Assembly (NCBI RefSeq): GCF_934561735.1
Contig: NZ_CAKTGT010000008.1
Span: forward strand, 11,238-75,237
Length of the DNA stretch: 64,000 bases
Direction of reading: 5' to 3'
Source: an uncultured Eubacterium sp.
GTDB taxonomy: Bacteria > Bacillota > Clostridia > Oscillospirales > Acutalibacteraceae
Positions 46,729 to 52,793 of this stretch are shown in pieces. How positions within the stretch are numbered: the stretch's first letter is position 1; each line of letters begins with the position of its first letter. The position numbers were made by a program, and so were the translations under genes. The notes below the pieces were generated by a model. The model worked only from the letters and a program-made list of their open reading frames with translations, was not told the DNA's origin and made no database searches.

Positions 46729-47283
46729 TTATTTTACAAATTTTTTAAGTCTGTTTGTCAGCACGGCGGCAAGTGCAATTTTTACGGCGTCAGGGAGCAA
46801 AAACGGAATTACGCACCAGCCGAGGATTGTTGCAAGAGATGCAGGCTCATTTGTCTTTGCATAAACAACGGCAAACCACGCTGTACCGAATGCGTAACAT
46901 ACCAAAATGCCGACAACCATAGACAAAACAAGTGCCCAAAGTTTGTTTGTTTTATCCGAAACAATACCTACAATAAGAGCGGTAAAGATAAATCCGATTA
47001 TATATCCGCCGGTTGAACCCAAAAGAACACCGAAGCCGCTTTTAAAACCTGAAAAAACAGGAACACCGATTGCACCGATGAGAATATAAAGGAGGGTTGA
47101 GAGTGTTCCCCTTTTAGCACCGAACAAGCCTGAAATGAGCACCACGCCCATTGTTTGCAATGTAATAGGAACCGTGAGCGGAATAGAAATCCACGAGCAA
47201 ACCGCAATAATTGCCGCAGAAAGACCGATGTAAACCATATCGGTTACTTTTGAATTTGTTTTCTTATTTTCTGTTTGTGCCAT
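46729..47283 (-). CDS. bioY: Biotin transporter substrate-binding subunit BioY
   Basis: 184-residue integral membrane S-component of a biotin ECF transporter. Six hydrophobic segments, with the family motifs PITLQTMGVVLISGLFG and GSTGGYIIGF. The start is ATG 47281-47283 with GAGGT upstream; a TTG-started longer frame is rejected because it runs through the promoter side. It will need the shared ECF energising module encoded elsewhere. Biotin control is indicated by the BirA box overlapping the promoter. Confidence 0.93.
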   Translation of the reverse strand: MAQTENKKTNSKVTDMVYIGLSAAIIAVCSWISIPLTVPITLQTMGVVLISGLFGAKRGTLSTLLYILIGAIGVPVFSGFKSGFGVLLGSTGGYIIGFIFTALIVGIVSDKTNKLWALVLSMVVGILVCYAFGTAWFAVVYAKTNEPASLATILGWCVIPFLLPDAVKIALAAVLTNRLKKFVK

Positions 47284-47332
47284 AGTCACATACCTCAATA
47301 AATTATTTTCGGCTTTCGCCAAATTGATTTAT

Positions 47333-47360
47333 ATTGTATCACACAAATTCAAATTGTCAA
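47333..47360 (-). promoter_or_regulatory. Promoter of bioY
   Basis: TTGACA (47355-47360), 16 bases, TACAAT (47333-47338), overlapping the BirA box. Confidence 0.8.
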
Positions 47361-47386
47361 CCTAAATTTTAGCAAAAGTTTACAAT
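47353..47386. promoter_or_regulatory. BirA (biotin repressor) operator
   Basis: ATTGTAAAC (47378-47386, minus reading), 16 bases, GTTGACAAT (47353-47361): an inverted repeat of the known BirA box type, covering the -35 box of bioY. Holo-BirA binding would block transcription when biotin is plentiful. Confidence 0.8.
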
Positions 47387-47410
47387 GCAAACTATTCAAT
47401 GAAATCGCAT

Positions 47411-47713
47411 TTAAAAATTATGTTCTGTTTTTATATGTGAACCCGATTGATTATGTAAATTTCGTTCAAACTCTATTCCTTTTGCAAAAGCATCCAATGC
47501 GTATTCGTTAATCACTTCACGGATTTTAACAAGTATTTTGTTTTCATAATCCGACGCACCGAATTCCGGATTATACTTTTGTATTTCGTTAACAACAGAG
47601 TTTTTCATTTCATACTCTTTTTCGGCAAGTATATCATATCTTGGATTTGAACCGACAGGAGCTTTTTCAACAATTATCCGATAGATTTTTTCCAACTCAT
47701 ATTCTTTTGACAC
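47411..47713 (-). CDS. Small acidic protein of unknown function
   Basis: 100 residues from GTG 47711-47713 with GGAGG six bases upstream. The longer frame into 47782 crosses an RNA terminator and is rejected. Highly helical and charged (YELEKIYRIIVEKAP near the start, AFAKGIEFERNL near the end); faintly like the small DUF6809-type proteins of Clostridia, but not a firm match. It lies directly behind the terminator of RNA copy A, so readthrough of that RNA could supply its message. Confidence 0.65.
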   Translation of the reverse strand: MSKEYELEKIYRIIVEKAPVGSNPRYDILAEKEYEMKNSVVNEIQKYNPEFGASDYENKILVKIREVINEYALDAFAKGIEFERNLHNQSGSHIKTEHNF

Positions 47714-47741
47714 AATATTCCTCCGCAACAAGCCGAGCCGT

Positions 47742-47918
47742 AAAACAAAAAGAGCGCAGCCGAAGCCACGCTCAAAAAACACACAGCTTCAAAGTTTTCT
47801 GCGACAAAAACCTCAATAGTTGGATAAACCAGCATACGAATAAAAGCGCGTGTTTTTATAAAAATAAAAACCGTGCTGATTAATCCAACTAAAACTATTA
47901 AATTGAGATTCATGTCGC
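47742..47918 (-). ncRNA. Structured small RNA, tandem copy A
   Basis: About 177 nt with its own promoter and a terminator (GAGCGTGGC-TTCG-GCTGCGCTC, then TTTTTGTTTT). The RNA folds as a rod: 5' TGCGACA pairs with TGTCGCA near 47795, then CTCAAT/ATTGAG, AGTTGGAT/ATCCAACT and AATCAGCA/TGCTGGTT, capped by GTTTTTAT/ATAAAAAC. A frame across it could encode a hydrophobic peptide, but its ATG sits within about 6 bases of the transcript start, has no ribosome site and is not kept in copy B. Class unknown; a 6S-like rod is one possibility. Confidence 0.65.
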
Positions 47919-47924
47919 ATTGCA

Positions 47925-47953
47925 ATTATATCATTTGCAGAAATTTAAGTCAA
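47925..47953 (-). promoter_or_regulatory. Promoter of RNA copy A
   Basis: TTGACT (47948-47953), 17 bases, TATAAT (47925-47930). Confidence 0.85.
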
Positions 47954-47979
47954 TAATAATGCTCTGCAAATAATTTTAA

Positions 47980-48164
47980 AAACAAAAAGAGCGCAGCCGA
48001 AGCCACGCCCAAAAAACACACAGCTTCAAAGTTTTCTGCGACAAAAACCCAATACTCATACCACAATACAGGCGTGTAAAAAGAAGTGCGTGTTTTTATC
48101 AAAAGATAAAAAAACATACACTACCTGCTAATTATGGCATATTATTAAATTGAATTTTTGTCGC
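47980..48164 (-). ncRNA. Structured small RNA, tandem copy B
   Basis: About 185 nt. The last ~70 bases are nearly identical to copy A, including the TTCG-capped terminator (GGGCG/CGCTC pairs kept). The 5' arm TGCGACAAAAA pairs perfectly with TTTTTGTCGCA. The middle differs from copy A yet pairs again: ATGCCATAAT with ATTGTGGTAT, then CAGG with CCTG, and a terminal TTTATC-TTTT-GATAAA hairpin. Stops interrupt any reading frame, which supports a non-coding role. Confidence 0.65.
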
Positions 48165-48170
48165 ACTGCA

Positions 48171-48199
48171 ATTATATCATTTGCAATATTTTTAGTCAA
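48171..48199 (-). promoter_or_regulatory. Promoter of RNA copy B
   Basis: TTGACT (48194-48199), 17 bases, TATAAT (48171-48176); the bases GCAAATGA before the -10 box are identical to copy A. Confidence 0.85.
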
Positions 48200-48257
48200 T
48201 ATTAAAACACCGTAAAAAGTAAACCACCGGTTTAGTTTGCTCAACCGACGATATATG

Positions 48258-48269
48258 GAAGAATTCTTC
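48258..48269. promoter_or_regulatory. Palindrome GAAGAATTCTTC upstream of the XRE-HD unit
   Basis: Perfect 12-bp palindrome about 10 bases before a TATCAT -10-like box (48279-48284). Possible operator, for instance for the XRE domain encoded downstream; no good -35 box is seen. Confidence 0.4.
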
Positions 48270-48306
48270 AAGATATGCTATCATAAACTTGTAAGGAGGA
48301 AGCGAT

Positions 48307-48597
48307 ATGACAAAGCGAATTAATCTTGATGACATCAGGCTGTTTTACCTGACAATACACGATGATGAAAACGGTAATACAACAAAATACAGTCTTGATA
48401 TTGAGGCGGCAAACGATATGCATTATGAATTTTCACCAAAACATAACGAAATCATTTGCAACCGAATATCAAAAGAATTGGGAATATCAAACAATCTTGA
48501 CACAGCAGACCTTATGAGAAAATATTTAACAGTCAAAAGCAACGGTTATCTTATTTCTCTTGTTTCAGGCAACTGCACTGTACAATATTTCTATTAA
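48307..48597 (+). CDS. Unknown 96-residue protein
   Basis: Starts at ATG after AAGGAGGA with ideal spacing. Soluble, alpha/beta, no motif recognised; begins MTKRINLDDIRLFYLTIHDD and ends in NGYLISLVSGNCTVQYFY. It lies 27 bases upstream of the XRE-HD gene in the same direction, so the two are probably co-expressed and may act together. Confidence 0.7.
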   Translation: MTKRINLDDIRLFYLTIHDDENGNTTKYSLDIEAANDMHYEFSPKHNEIICNRISKELGISNNLDTADLMRKYLTVKSNGYLISLVSGNCTVQYFY

Positions 48598-48624
48598 ATG
48601 ATATAATAAATGTGAGGTGGCAAA

Positions 48625-49476
48625 ATGGACATCAGAGAAACAGGGCAAAAGATTGTAAAACTAAGGCACAATAACAAAATAACTCAGGAAGAACTTGCCG
48701 AAAAAATCGGTGTTTCTTCGCAAGCCGTCAGCAAATGGGAAAACGGCAAAAATATGCCGGATATTGAACATCTTATGGATATTGCCAAGCTATTTAATGT
48801 TCCGTATTCGTTTTTTATTGAGGATGAAAACGACGAGCATTTGGAATACCGTTCAAGACTTTTCAACGAGGACAATATGTACACAAAGGTCAAAACCTTT
48901 GCACAGTTTGAAGGATTGGAACAAACATTAAAATCCCTTGAATTTATGAGAGCAAAACACAGCGGTCAGTACCGAAGGCAGTCAAAATATTCCGGCGACA
49001 ACGAAAAAGTCAAGTACATAAATCATCCGCTGATGATGGCTTGCCACGCACACGCAATTGGTATTAAGGATGACGACATACTCTCGGCGATTCTGTTGCA
49101 CGATGTTGTTGAGGAAACCGACACGGCAATTAACGAACTTCCCGTTAATAAAGAAACAAAAGAAATTGTAAATCTTTTAACATTTAAAATTCTGCCGAAT
49201 ATGTCAAAGGAAGAGTCCAAAAAAATTTACTACCAAAACATTGCAAAAAACAAAAAAGCCGTTACGGTTAAGATTTTAGACAGATGCAACAACATTTCCA
49301 CAATGGCGTATGTTTTTTCAAAAGAAAAGATAATTGAATACATAAACGAAACAGAAGAATATATCATTCCGCTTATATCGGTTTTAAAAAGCGAGCCTGC
49401 ACCGTACTGCAACATTGCATTCGTTGTAAAATATCACATAATCAGCGTACTTGAAGCCATAAAGCCATTACTGTAA
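48625..49476 (+). CDS. XRE helix-turn-helix fused to an RSH-type HD domain
   Basis: 283 residues. Residues 1-65 are a canonical XRE domain (KITQEELAEKIGVSSQAVSK). Residues about 85-250 resemble the (p)ppGpp hydrolase (HD) domain of RelA/SpoT proteins and small alarmone hydrolases: His134 in YINHP, His159-Asp160 in LLHDVVEET with Glu163-Glu164, and Asp219/Asn223 in KILDRCNNIS, matching DRxxN. No synthetase domain follows. It may link nucleotide hydrolysis to transcription control; the HD could also act on another nucleotide. Confidence 0.8.
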   Translation: MDIRETGQKIVKLRHNNKITQEELAEKIGVSSQAVSKWENGKNMPDIEHLMDIAKLFNVPYSFFIEDENDEHLEYRSRLFNEDNMYTKVKTFAQFEGLEQTLKSLEFMRAKHSGQYRRQSKYSGDNEKVKYINHPLMMACHAHAIGIKDDDILSAILLHDVVEETDTAINELPVNKETKEIVNLLTFKILPNMSKEESKKIYYQNIAKNKKAVTVKILDRCNNISTMAYVFSKEKIIEYINETEEYIIPLISVLKSEPAPYCNIAFVVKYHIISVLEAIKPLL

Positions 49477-49481
49477 ATATC

Positions 49482-49520
49482 AAAATCACGATGCCGAAAA
49501 GACACCGTGATTTTTATTTT
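49482..49520 (+). terminator. Terminator of the XRE-HD unit
   Basis: Stem AAAATCACG/CGTGATTTT then TTATTTTAC. Confidence 0.8.
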
Positions 49521-49616
49521 ACTTATTTCTAATTTCCAATACAAAAGCATCAATAAACGCTGAAAAGCCTTTGTTTAAAAGGTTTTAGGCAAAAAACTTT
49601 TATAATGTCGCGAATG

Positions 49617-49650
49617 TCGCGCAGAGGCTACACCTCTGCTTGCACTCTTG
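49617..49650. repeat. 34-bp direct repeat, copy 1
   Basis: TCGCGCAGAGG-CTACA-CCTCTGC and TTGCACTCTTG, identical to 50728-50761. The GCAGAGG/CCTCTGC part forms a hairpin. Directly followed by GGTGGTTTCGTTTTGTG, which recurs (one mismatch) at the tRNA terminator near 50931. Confidence 0.85.
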
Positions 49651-49737
49651 GGTGGTTTCGTTTTGTGTCTTTGTACAACATATTTGATACAATGTGACCG
49701 AATATAAATTTTTGTTATTGTTGTTTATGGAAAGTAT

Positions 49738-49992
49738 TTATTTTTTATATTTATGATAATCCATTTTGAAGAAATTCACATATTCAAACAAAAATATACC
49801 TAATAAAACGGCTTCAATTAAATTAAACGAAACCGGAAGTTTGGTGTCATTTATTACGGTATAATTATGATAAAAAACAAAATAGAATGTAGCTGTAATT
49901 AAAATTGACAGTATAAAAGAGGTTAAGAAAAATATCAAATTTGCTCGTCTTTTATATGCTTTTAGTTGCACATTCAACTCATTGTTGTCCAT
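49738..49992 (-). CDS. Small two-span membrane protein, unknown
   Basis: 84 residues from ATG 49990-49992: a polar start (MDNNELNVQLKAYKRR), two membrane helices (LIFFLTSFILSILITATFYF; NLIEAVLLGIFLFEYV) and a basic end. No clear ribosome site, so translation may depend on the gene upstream. AT-rich compared with neighbours. Lies between the two 34-bp repeats. Confidence 0.6.
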   Translation of the reverse strand: MDNNELNVQLKAYKRRANLIFFLTSFILSILITATFYFVFYHNYTVINDTKLPVSFNLIEAVLLGIFLFEYVNFFKMDYHKYKK

Positions 49993-50032
49993 ACCATACA
50001 ACTTTTTTAACTATATCGTTTAATAAAATTTT

Positions 50033-50503
50033 TTACATTACTATGAAATATGCAATTATGATTATAATATCAATAATGCTCAAAATAATGAGTGATACTT
50101 TTTGCCATTTAAGAAAATAGCCTTTATTGTCCATATGTATTCTGTCTATCTTTTTTGAACAACTTATGCAATAAGGAATTGTCATAATTGCTGCAAAAAC
50201 AATTCCGGCAAATATTGCAGGTATAAACAGAAGAATAAATACAGCCTTAACTACACCTTTGTTAGCTCTTATTTGATTGAGCATAAAATGTATGGTGGTA
50301 CATTCCGATGCAAGCCCATAGCCCGTAATCAATGCACCCAATATGTTATAAAGCACACCTGCCTTCCCATTAAAATCAAATTGAACATCCGTTGTGATAA
50401 CAAATCTAATAAGAAACACACCGAAACCAAGCAAAAACAATAGTGGAACGGAATATAAATATCTTCTTTCGTTATTTGTCAATTTGTCTTTATAACCGTT
50501 CAT
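50033..50503 (-). CDS. Four-span membrane protein, unknown
   Basis: 156 residues with four hydrophobic segments (for example VPLLFLLGFGVFLIRFVITT and VSLIILSIIDIIIIIAYFIV) and a small CISCSKK motif before the last helix. AGGAG lies six bases before the ATG. Same direction as and 40 bases before the smaller membrane protein gene. No family recognised; AT-rich. Confidence 0.7.
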   Translation of the reverse strand: MNGYKDKLTNNERRYLYSVPLLFLLGFGVFLIRFVITTDVQFDFNGKAGVLYNILGALITGYGLASECTTIHFMLNQIRANKGVVKAVFILLFIPAIFAGIVFAAIMTIPYCISCSKKIDRIHMDNKGYFLKWQKVSLIILSIIDIIIIIAYFIVM

Positions 50504-50538
50504 ATGCTTCTCCTAAATTAAAAATAAAAATTTATTGT

Positions 50539-50567
50539 ATTATACTATACGAAGGAAGATAATTCAA
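50539..50567 (-). promoter_or_regulatory. Promoter of the two membrane-protein genes
   Basis: TTGAAT (50562-50567), 17 bases, TATAAT (50539-50544). Confidence 0.65.
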
Positions 50568-50664
50568 TTGTTATTTACTCTTGAGTAAATAACAAATAAA
50601 CGGATTTTAGACACCCTTGAAAAATAAAAGTTTGAAAAGCGTTAGACAATCTGTTAGACAATGG

Positions 50665-50700
50665 TAAAAAAATAAGCCACTCTTTTTGCAAGAATGGCTT
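50665..50700 (-). terminator. Terminator-like hairpin, minus strand
   Basis: AAGCCATTCTT/AAGAGTGGCTT then ATTTTTTTACC on the minus strand. No gene precedes it in this orientation except the tRNA region. Confidence 0.6.
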
Positions 50701-50727
50701 AAATAAATGGTTGGAAAAATTATTTTT

Positions 50728-50761
50728 TCGCGCAGAGGCTACACCTCTGCTTGCACTCTTG
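50728..50761. repeat. 34-bp direct repeat, copy 2
   Basis: Identical to 49617-49650. Here it is followed by about 170 bases of GC-richer sequence with a hairpin (AAAATTTAT...ATAAATTTT with inner CGAC/GTCG, 50770-50806) before the tRNA terminator. Confidence 0.85.
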
Positions 50762-50916
50762 CGGTGCCCAAAATTTATTACGACTTGGAGCGTCGATAAA
50801 TTTTGACCGCTGCGCCACAACAGCCTGCACTGTATCTCCCACCGGGAGCGCTTGGCAGTTGTGCCCCGGGAACCCGTCGGTTGCAACCGTGAGCATAGCT
50901 CACAGCACAAAAAGAA

Positions 50917-50937
50917 AGCCACCCAAATTGGGTGGTT
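50917..50937 (-). terminator. Terminator of the initiator tRNA gene
   Basis: CCACCC-AATTT-GGGTGG followed on the minus strand by CTTTCTTTTTG, 9 bases after the tRNA 3' end. Confidence 0.75.
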
Positions 50938-50945
50938 TCATTTTG

Positions 50946-51021
<76 letters not shown>

Positions 51022-51061
51022 ATATTCAGTTGTGCACTGCATTGCCTCAATGCGTATTAAT

Positions 51062-51089
51062 ATTATAGCAGATAAATCCAAAATGTCAA
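51062..51089 (-). promoter_or_regulatory. Promoter of the initiator tRNA
   Basis: TTGACA (51084-51089), 16 bases, TATAAT (51062-51067), about 40 bases before the tRNA. Confidence 0.85.
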
Positions 51090-51099
51090 GAGGTTTTTT

Positions 51100-51255
51100 A
51101 TACTTTTTTAAAACAAAGAACGGGTAGTCCAAGTGTCCGCTTAAACTACCCATCTTCGTTGTTTAATAAAACAATTTCTATCGTTGTGTGTTGTGAAGTT
51201 GCTGAAAGACACAACACAGGGCGCTATTACCATCACGCCGACCACTAAAGTGGTT
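51100..51255 (-). ncRNA. Orphan structured small RNA
   Basis: About 150 nt with promoter and terminator-like end but no reading frame. Consecutive hairpins on the minus strand: ACCAC-TTTA-GTGGT, GGCG/CGCC, TGTGTTGTG/CACAACACA (14-nt loop), TTGTTT-TATT-AAACAA, and GGGTAGTTTAAG/CTTGGACTACCC before a T-rich run (GTTCTTTGTTTT). No known RNA class was recognised; it is not tmRNA, SRP RNA or RNase P RNA by their core motifs. It ends just before the initiator tRNA promoter. Confidence 0.6.
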
Positions 51256-51261
51256 ATATAT

Positions 51262-51290
51262 ATACTACAACATAAAAAAAATAATGTCAA
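51262..51290 (-). promoter_or_regulatory. Promoter of the orphan RNA
   Basis: TTGACA (51285-51290), 17 bases, TAGTAT (51262-51267). Confidence 0.65.
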
Positions 51291-51382
51291 GATTTTTCAA
51301 AAAATTTTCCGATTTCGGTAAATATGCCGAAAAGCGTATAAAAAATCTGTAATTTTGCACAAAAGGCAGTTCAGAGCATTAT

Positions 51383-51411
51383 TTTACAAATAAAAGAATA
51401 TATGCTAAAAT
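51383..51411 (+). promoter_or_regulatory. Promoter of the glycerate kinase gene
   Basis: TTTACA (51383-51388), 17 bases, TAAAAT (51406-51411). Confidence 0.65.
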
Positions 51412-51440
51412 AAAATCACTAAAATTTATGAGGTACAAAT

Positions 51441-52511
51441 ATGAAAATACTTATTGTTCCCGACTCATACAAAGGCACATTATCATCAAATGAAGTTGCC
51501 GACACCATAAAATCCGTGCTTGAAAAATCATCTGATTGTGATGCAAAAGCTATTCCATTTGCCGACGGCGGTGAAGGATTTTGCAATGCGGCAAAATTAA
51601 TTTGTAAAGGCGATGTTCTTTACACAAAATGTCACGATATTTACGGCAAGGAGATTGACGGATATATTGTAACTTTCGGCAACACGGCAACGATTGAATG
51701 TGCTGTTGCAAGCGGATTGCAGAAACGGAAAAATGTTATGCAAAGCAGCAGCTACGGCACGGGCGAATTAATACGATTTGCCGCAGAAAACGGCTATAAA
51801 AGCATCATTCTCGGTCTTGGCGGAACGGGTTGCTGTGACGGCGGTATCGGTGCACTGTCGGCACTCGGAGTTAGGTTTTATGACGAAAATCAAAACATTA
51901 TGAAAATGCCGAAAAGCAATGATATGAACTTTGTTTTCGGAATAAGCACGAAAGACAAAGTAAAGGATATAAGCTTTACATTTGCGAGCGATGTTGAAAA
52001 CGAATTTTTCGGCAAAAACGGTGCGGCATATGTATTTGCTCCGCAAAAAGGAGCACGCAAAACCGATGTTGAGGAACTCGACCAAGGTTTACAAAGGCTC
52101 AACGCATTTTTCAAAACCGATGTAAGCAAGCTTAAAGGTGCCGGAGCGGCAGGCGGAATATGCGGCGGACTGTATTCTGTTTACGGCGGAGAAATAAAAT
52201 CGGGTTTTGACATTTTAAGTGAACTTTGCGACCTTGAAAGCGAAATCAAAGATGCCGACATTGTAATAACCGGTGAGGGCAAAACCGACGAGCAAACTAT
52301 GATGGGCAAATTGCCGTACAAAATAAGTGAGCTTTGCAAAAAGCACGGTAAAAAATGCGTGGTTATAAGCGGCAGTGCGGACAATATTAAAATCGGTGAC
52401 GAGATGATTACACTTGTTGACGATAAAACCACACTTGAAGAGGCACTTGAACATCCGATTGAAGTTTTGAGCGAAAAAGTACAAAACAACCTTGAAATCA
52501 TACTCAAATAA
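51441..52511 (+). CDS. Glycerate kinase (GarK/GlxK family)
   Basis: Phosphorylates D-glycerate, feeding glycolysis. 356 residues, usual 360-380. Signatures: PDSYKGTLSSNEVADTI at the start, PFADGGEGF, LGGTGCCDGGIGALSALG (nucleotide/substrate loop), GAAGGICGGL and ADIVITGEGKTDEQTM near residue 275. No sugar-acid degradation genes are adjacent. The isomer of phosphoglycerate formed cannot be read from the sequence. Confidence 0.92.
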   Translation: MKILIVPDSYKGTLSSNEVADTIKSVLEKSSDCDAKAIPFADGGEGFCNAAKLICKGDVLYTKCHDIYGKEIDGYIVTFGNTATIECAVASGLQKRKNVMQSSSYGTGELIRFAAENGYKSIILGLGGTGCCDGGIGALSALGVRFYDENQNIMKMPKSNDMNFVFGISTKDKVKDISFTFASDVENEFFGKNGAAYVFAPQKGARKTDVEELDQGLQRLNAFFKTDVSKLKGAGAAGGICGGLYSVYGGEIKSGFDILSELCDLESEIKDADIVITGEGKTDEQTMMGKLPYKISELCKKHGKKCVVISGSADNIKIGDEMITLVDDKTTLEEALEHPIEVLSEKVQNNLEIILK

Positions 52512-52551
52512 TTATATAATATTATAACTAAAAATATTAAGGAGAATATCC

Positions 52552-52773
52552 ATGAAAGTAAGAATACCAAAACACAGAGAATTTCAAATTAAATTTGCGG
52601 ACAACTATCCGCTTGAAGCAGAAGCTTGGGAAAAGCTTAATCAAATTGTAAAGGACTACTCGGTAGACGGCAAGAGTGTACGCACTCCTACATTTATCGA
52701 AGATAACGAAGCAAAGGTAAAGGCTTTGCAGGAAGAATACGAGTTTGAATACGAAATTATTGAAGTACAGTAA
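52552..52773 (+). CDS. Unknown 73-residue protein
   Basis: Starts at ATG with AAGGAG well placed, 40 bases after glycerate kinase and 20 before the alpha-mannosidase gene. Soluble, charged (MKVRIPKHREFQIKFADNYP at the start, a Glu-rich end EEYEFEYEIIEVQ). No motif recognised. Good ribosome site and operon position support a real gene. Confidence 0.7.
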   Translation: MKVRIPKHREFQIKFADNYPLEAEAWEKLNQIVKDYSVDGKSVRTPTFIEDNEAKVKALQEEYEFEYEIIEVQ

Positions 52774-52793
52774 TTAACAAAGCGAGATACATC

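Noticed and set aside
47674..47925. Hydrophobic 83-codon frame across RNA copy A (possible toxin)
   Set aside because: Its start lies within a few bases of the predicted transcript start, it runs through a terminator, has no ribosome site and is destroyed in copy B, while RNA pairing is kept.
50575..50922. 115-codon minus frame between the membrane genes and tRNA
   Set aside because: Spans two terminators, a hairpin and the 34-bp repeat; no ribosome site; composition is that of non-coding DNA.
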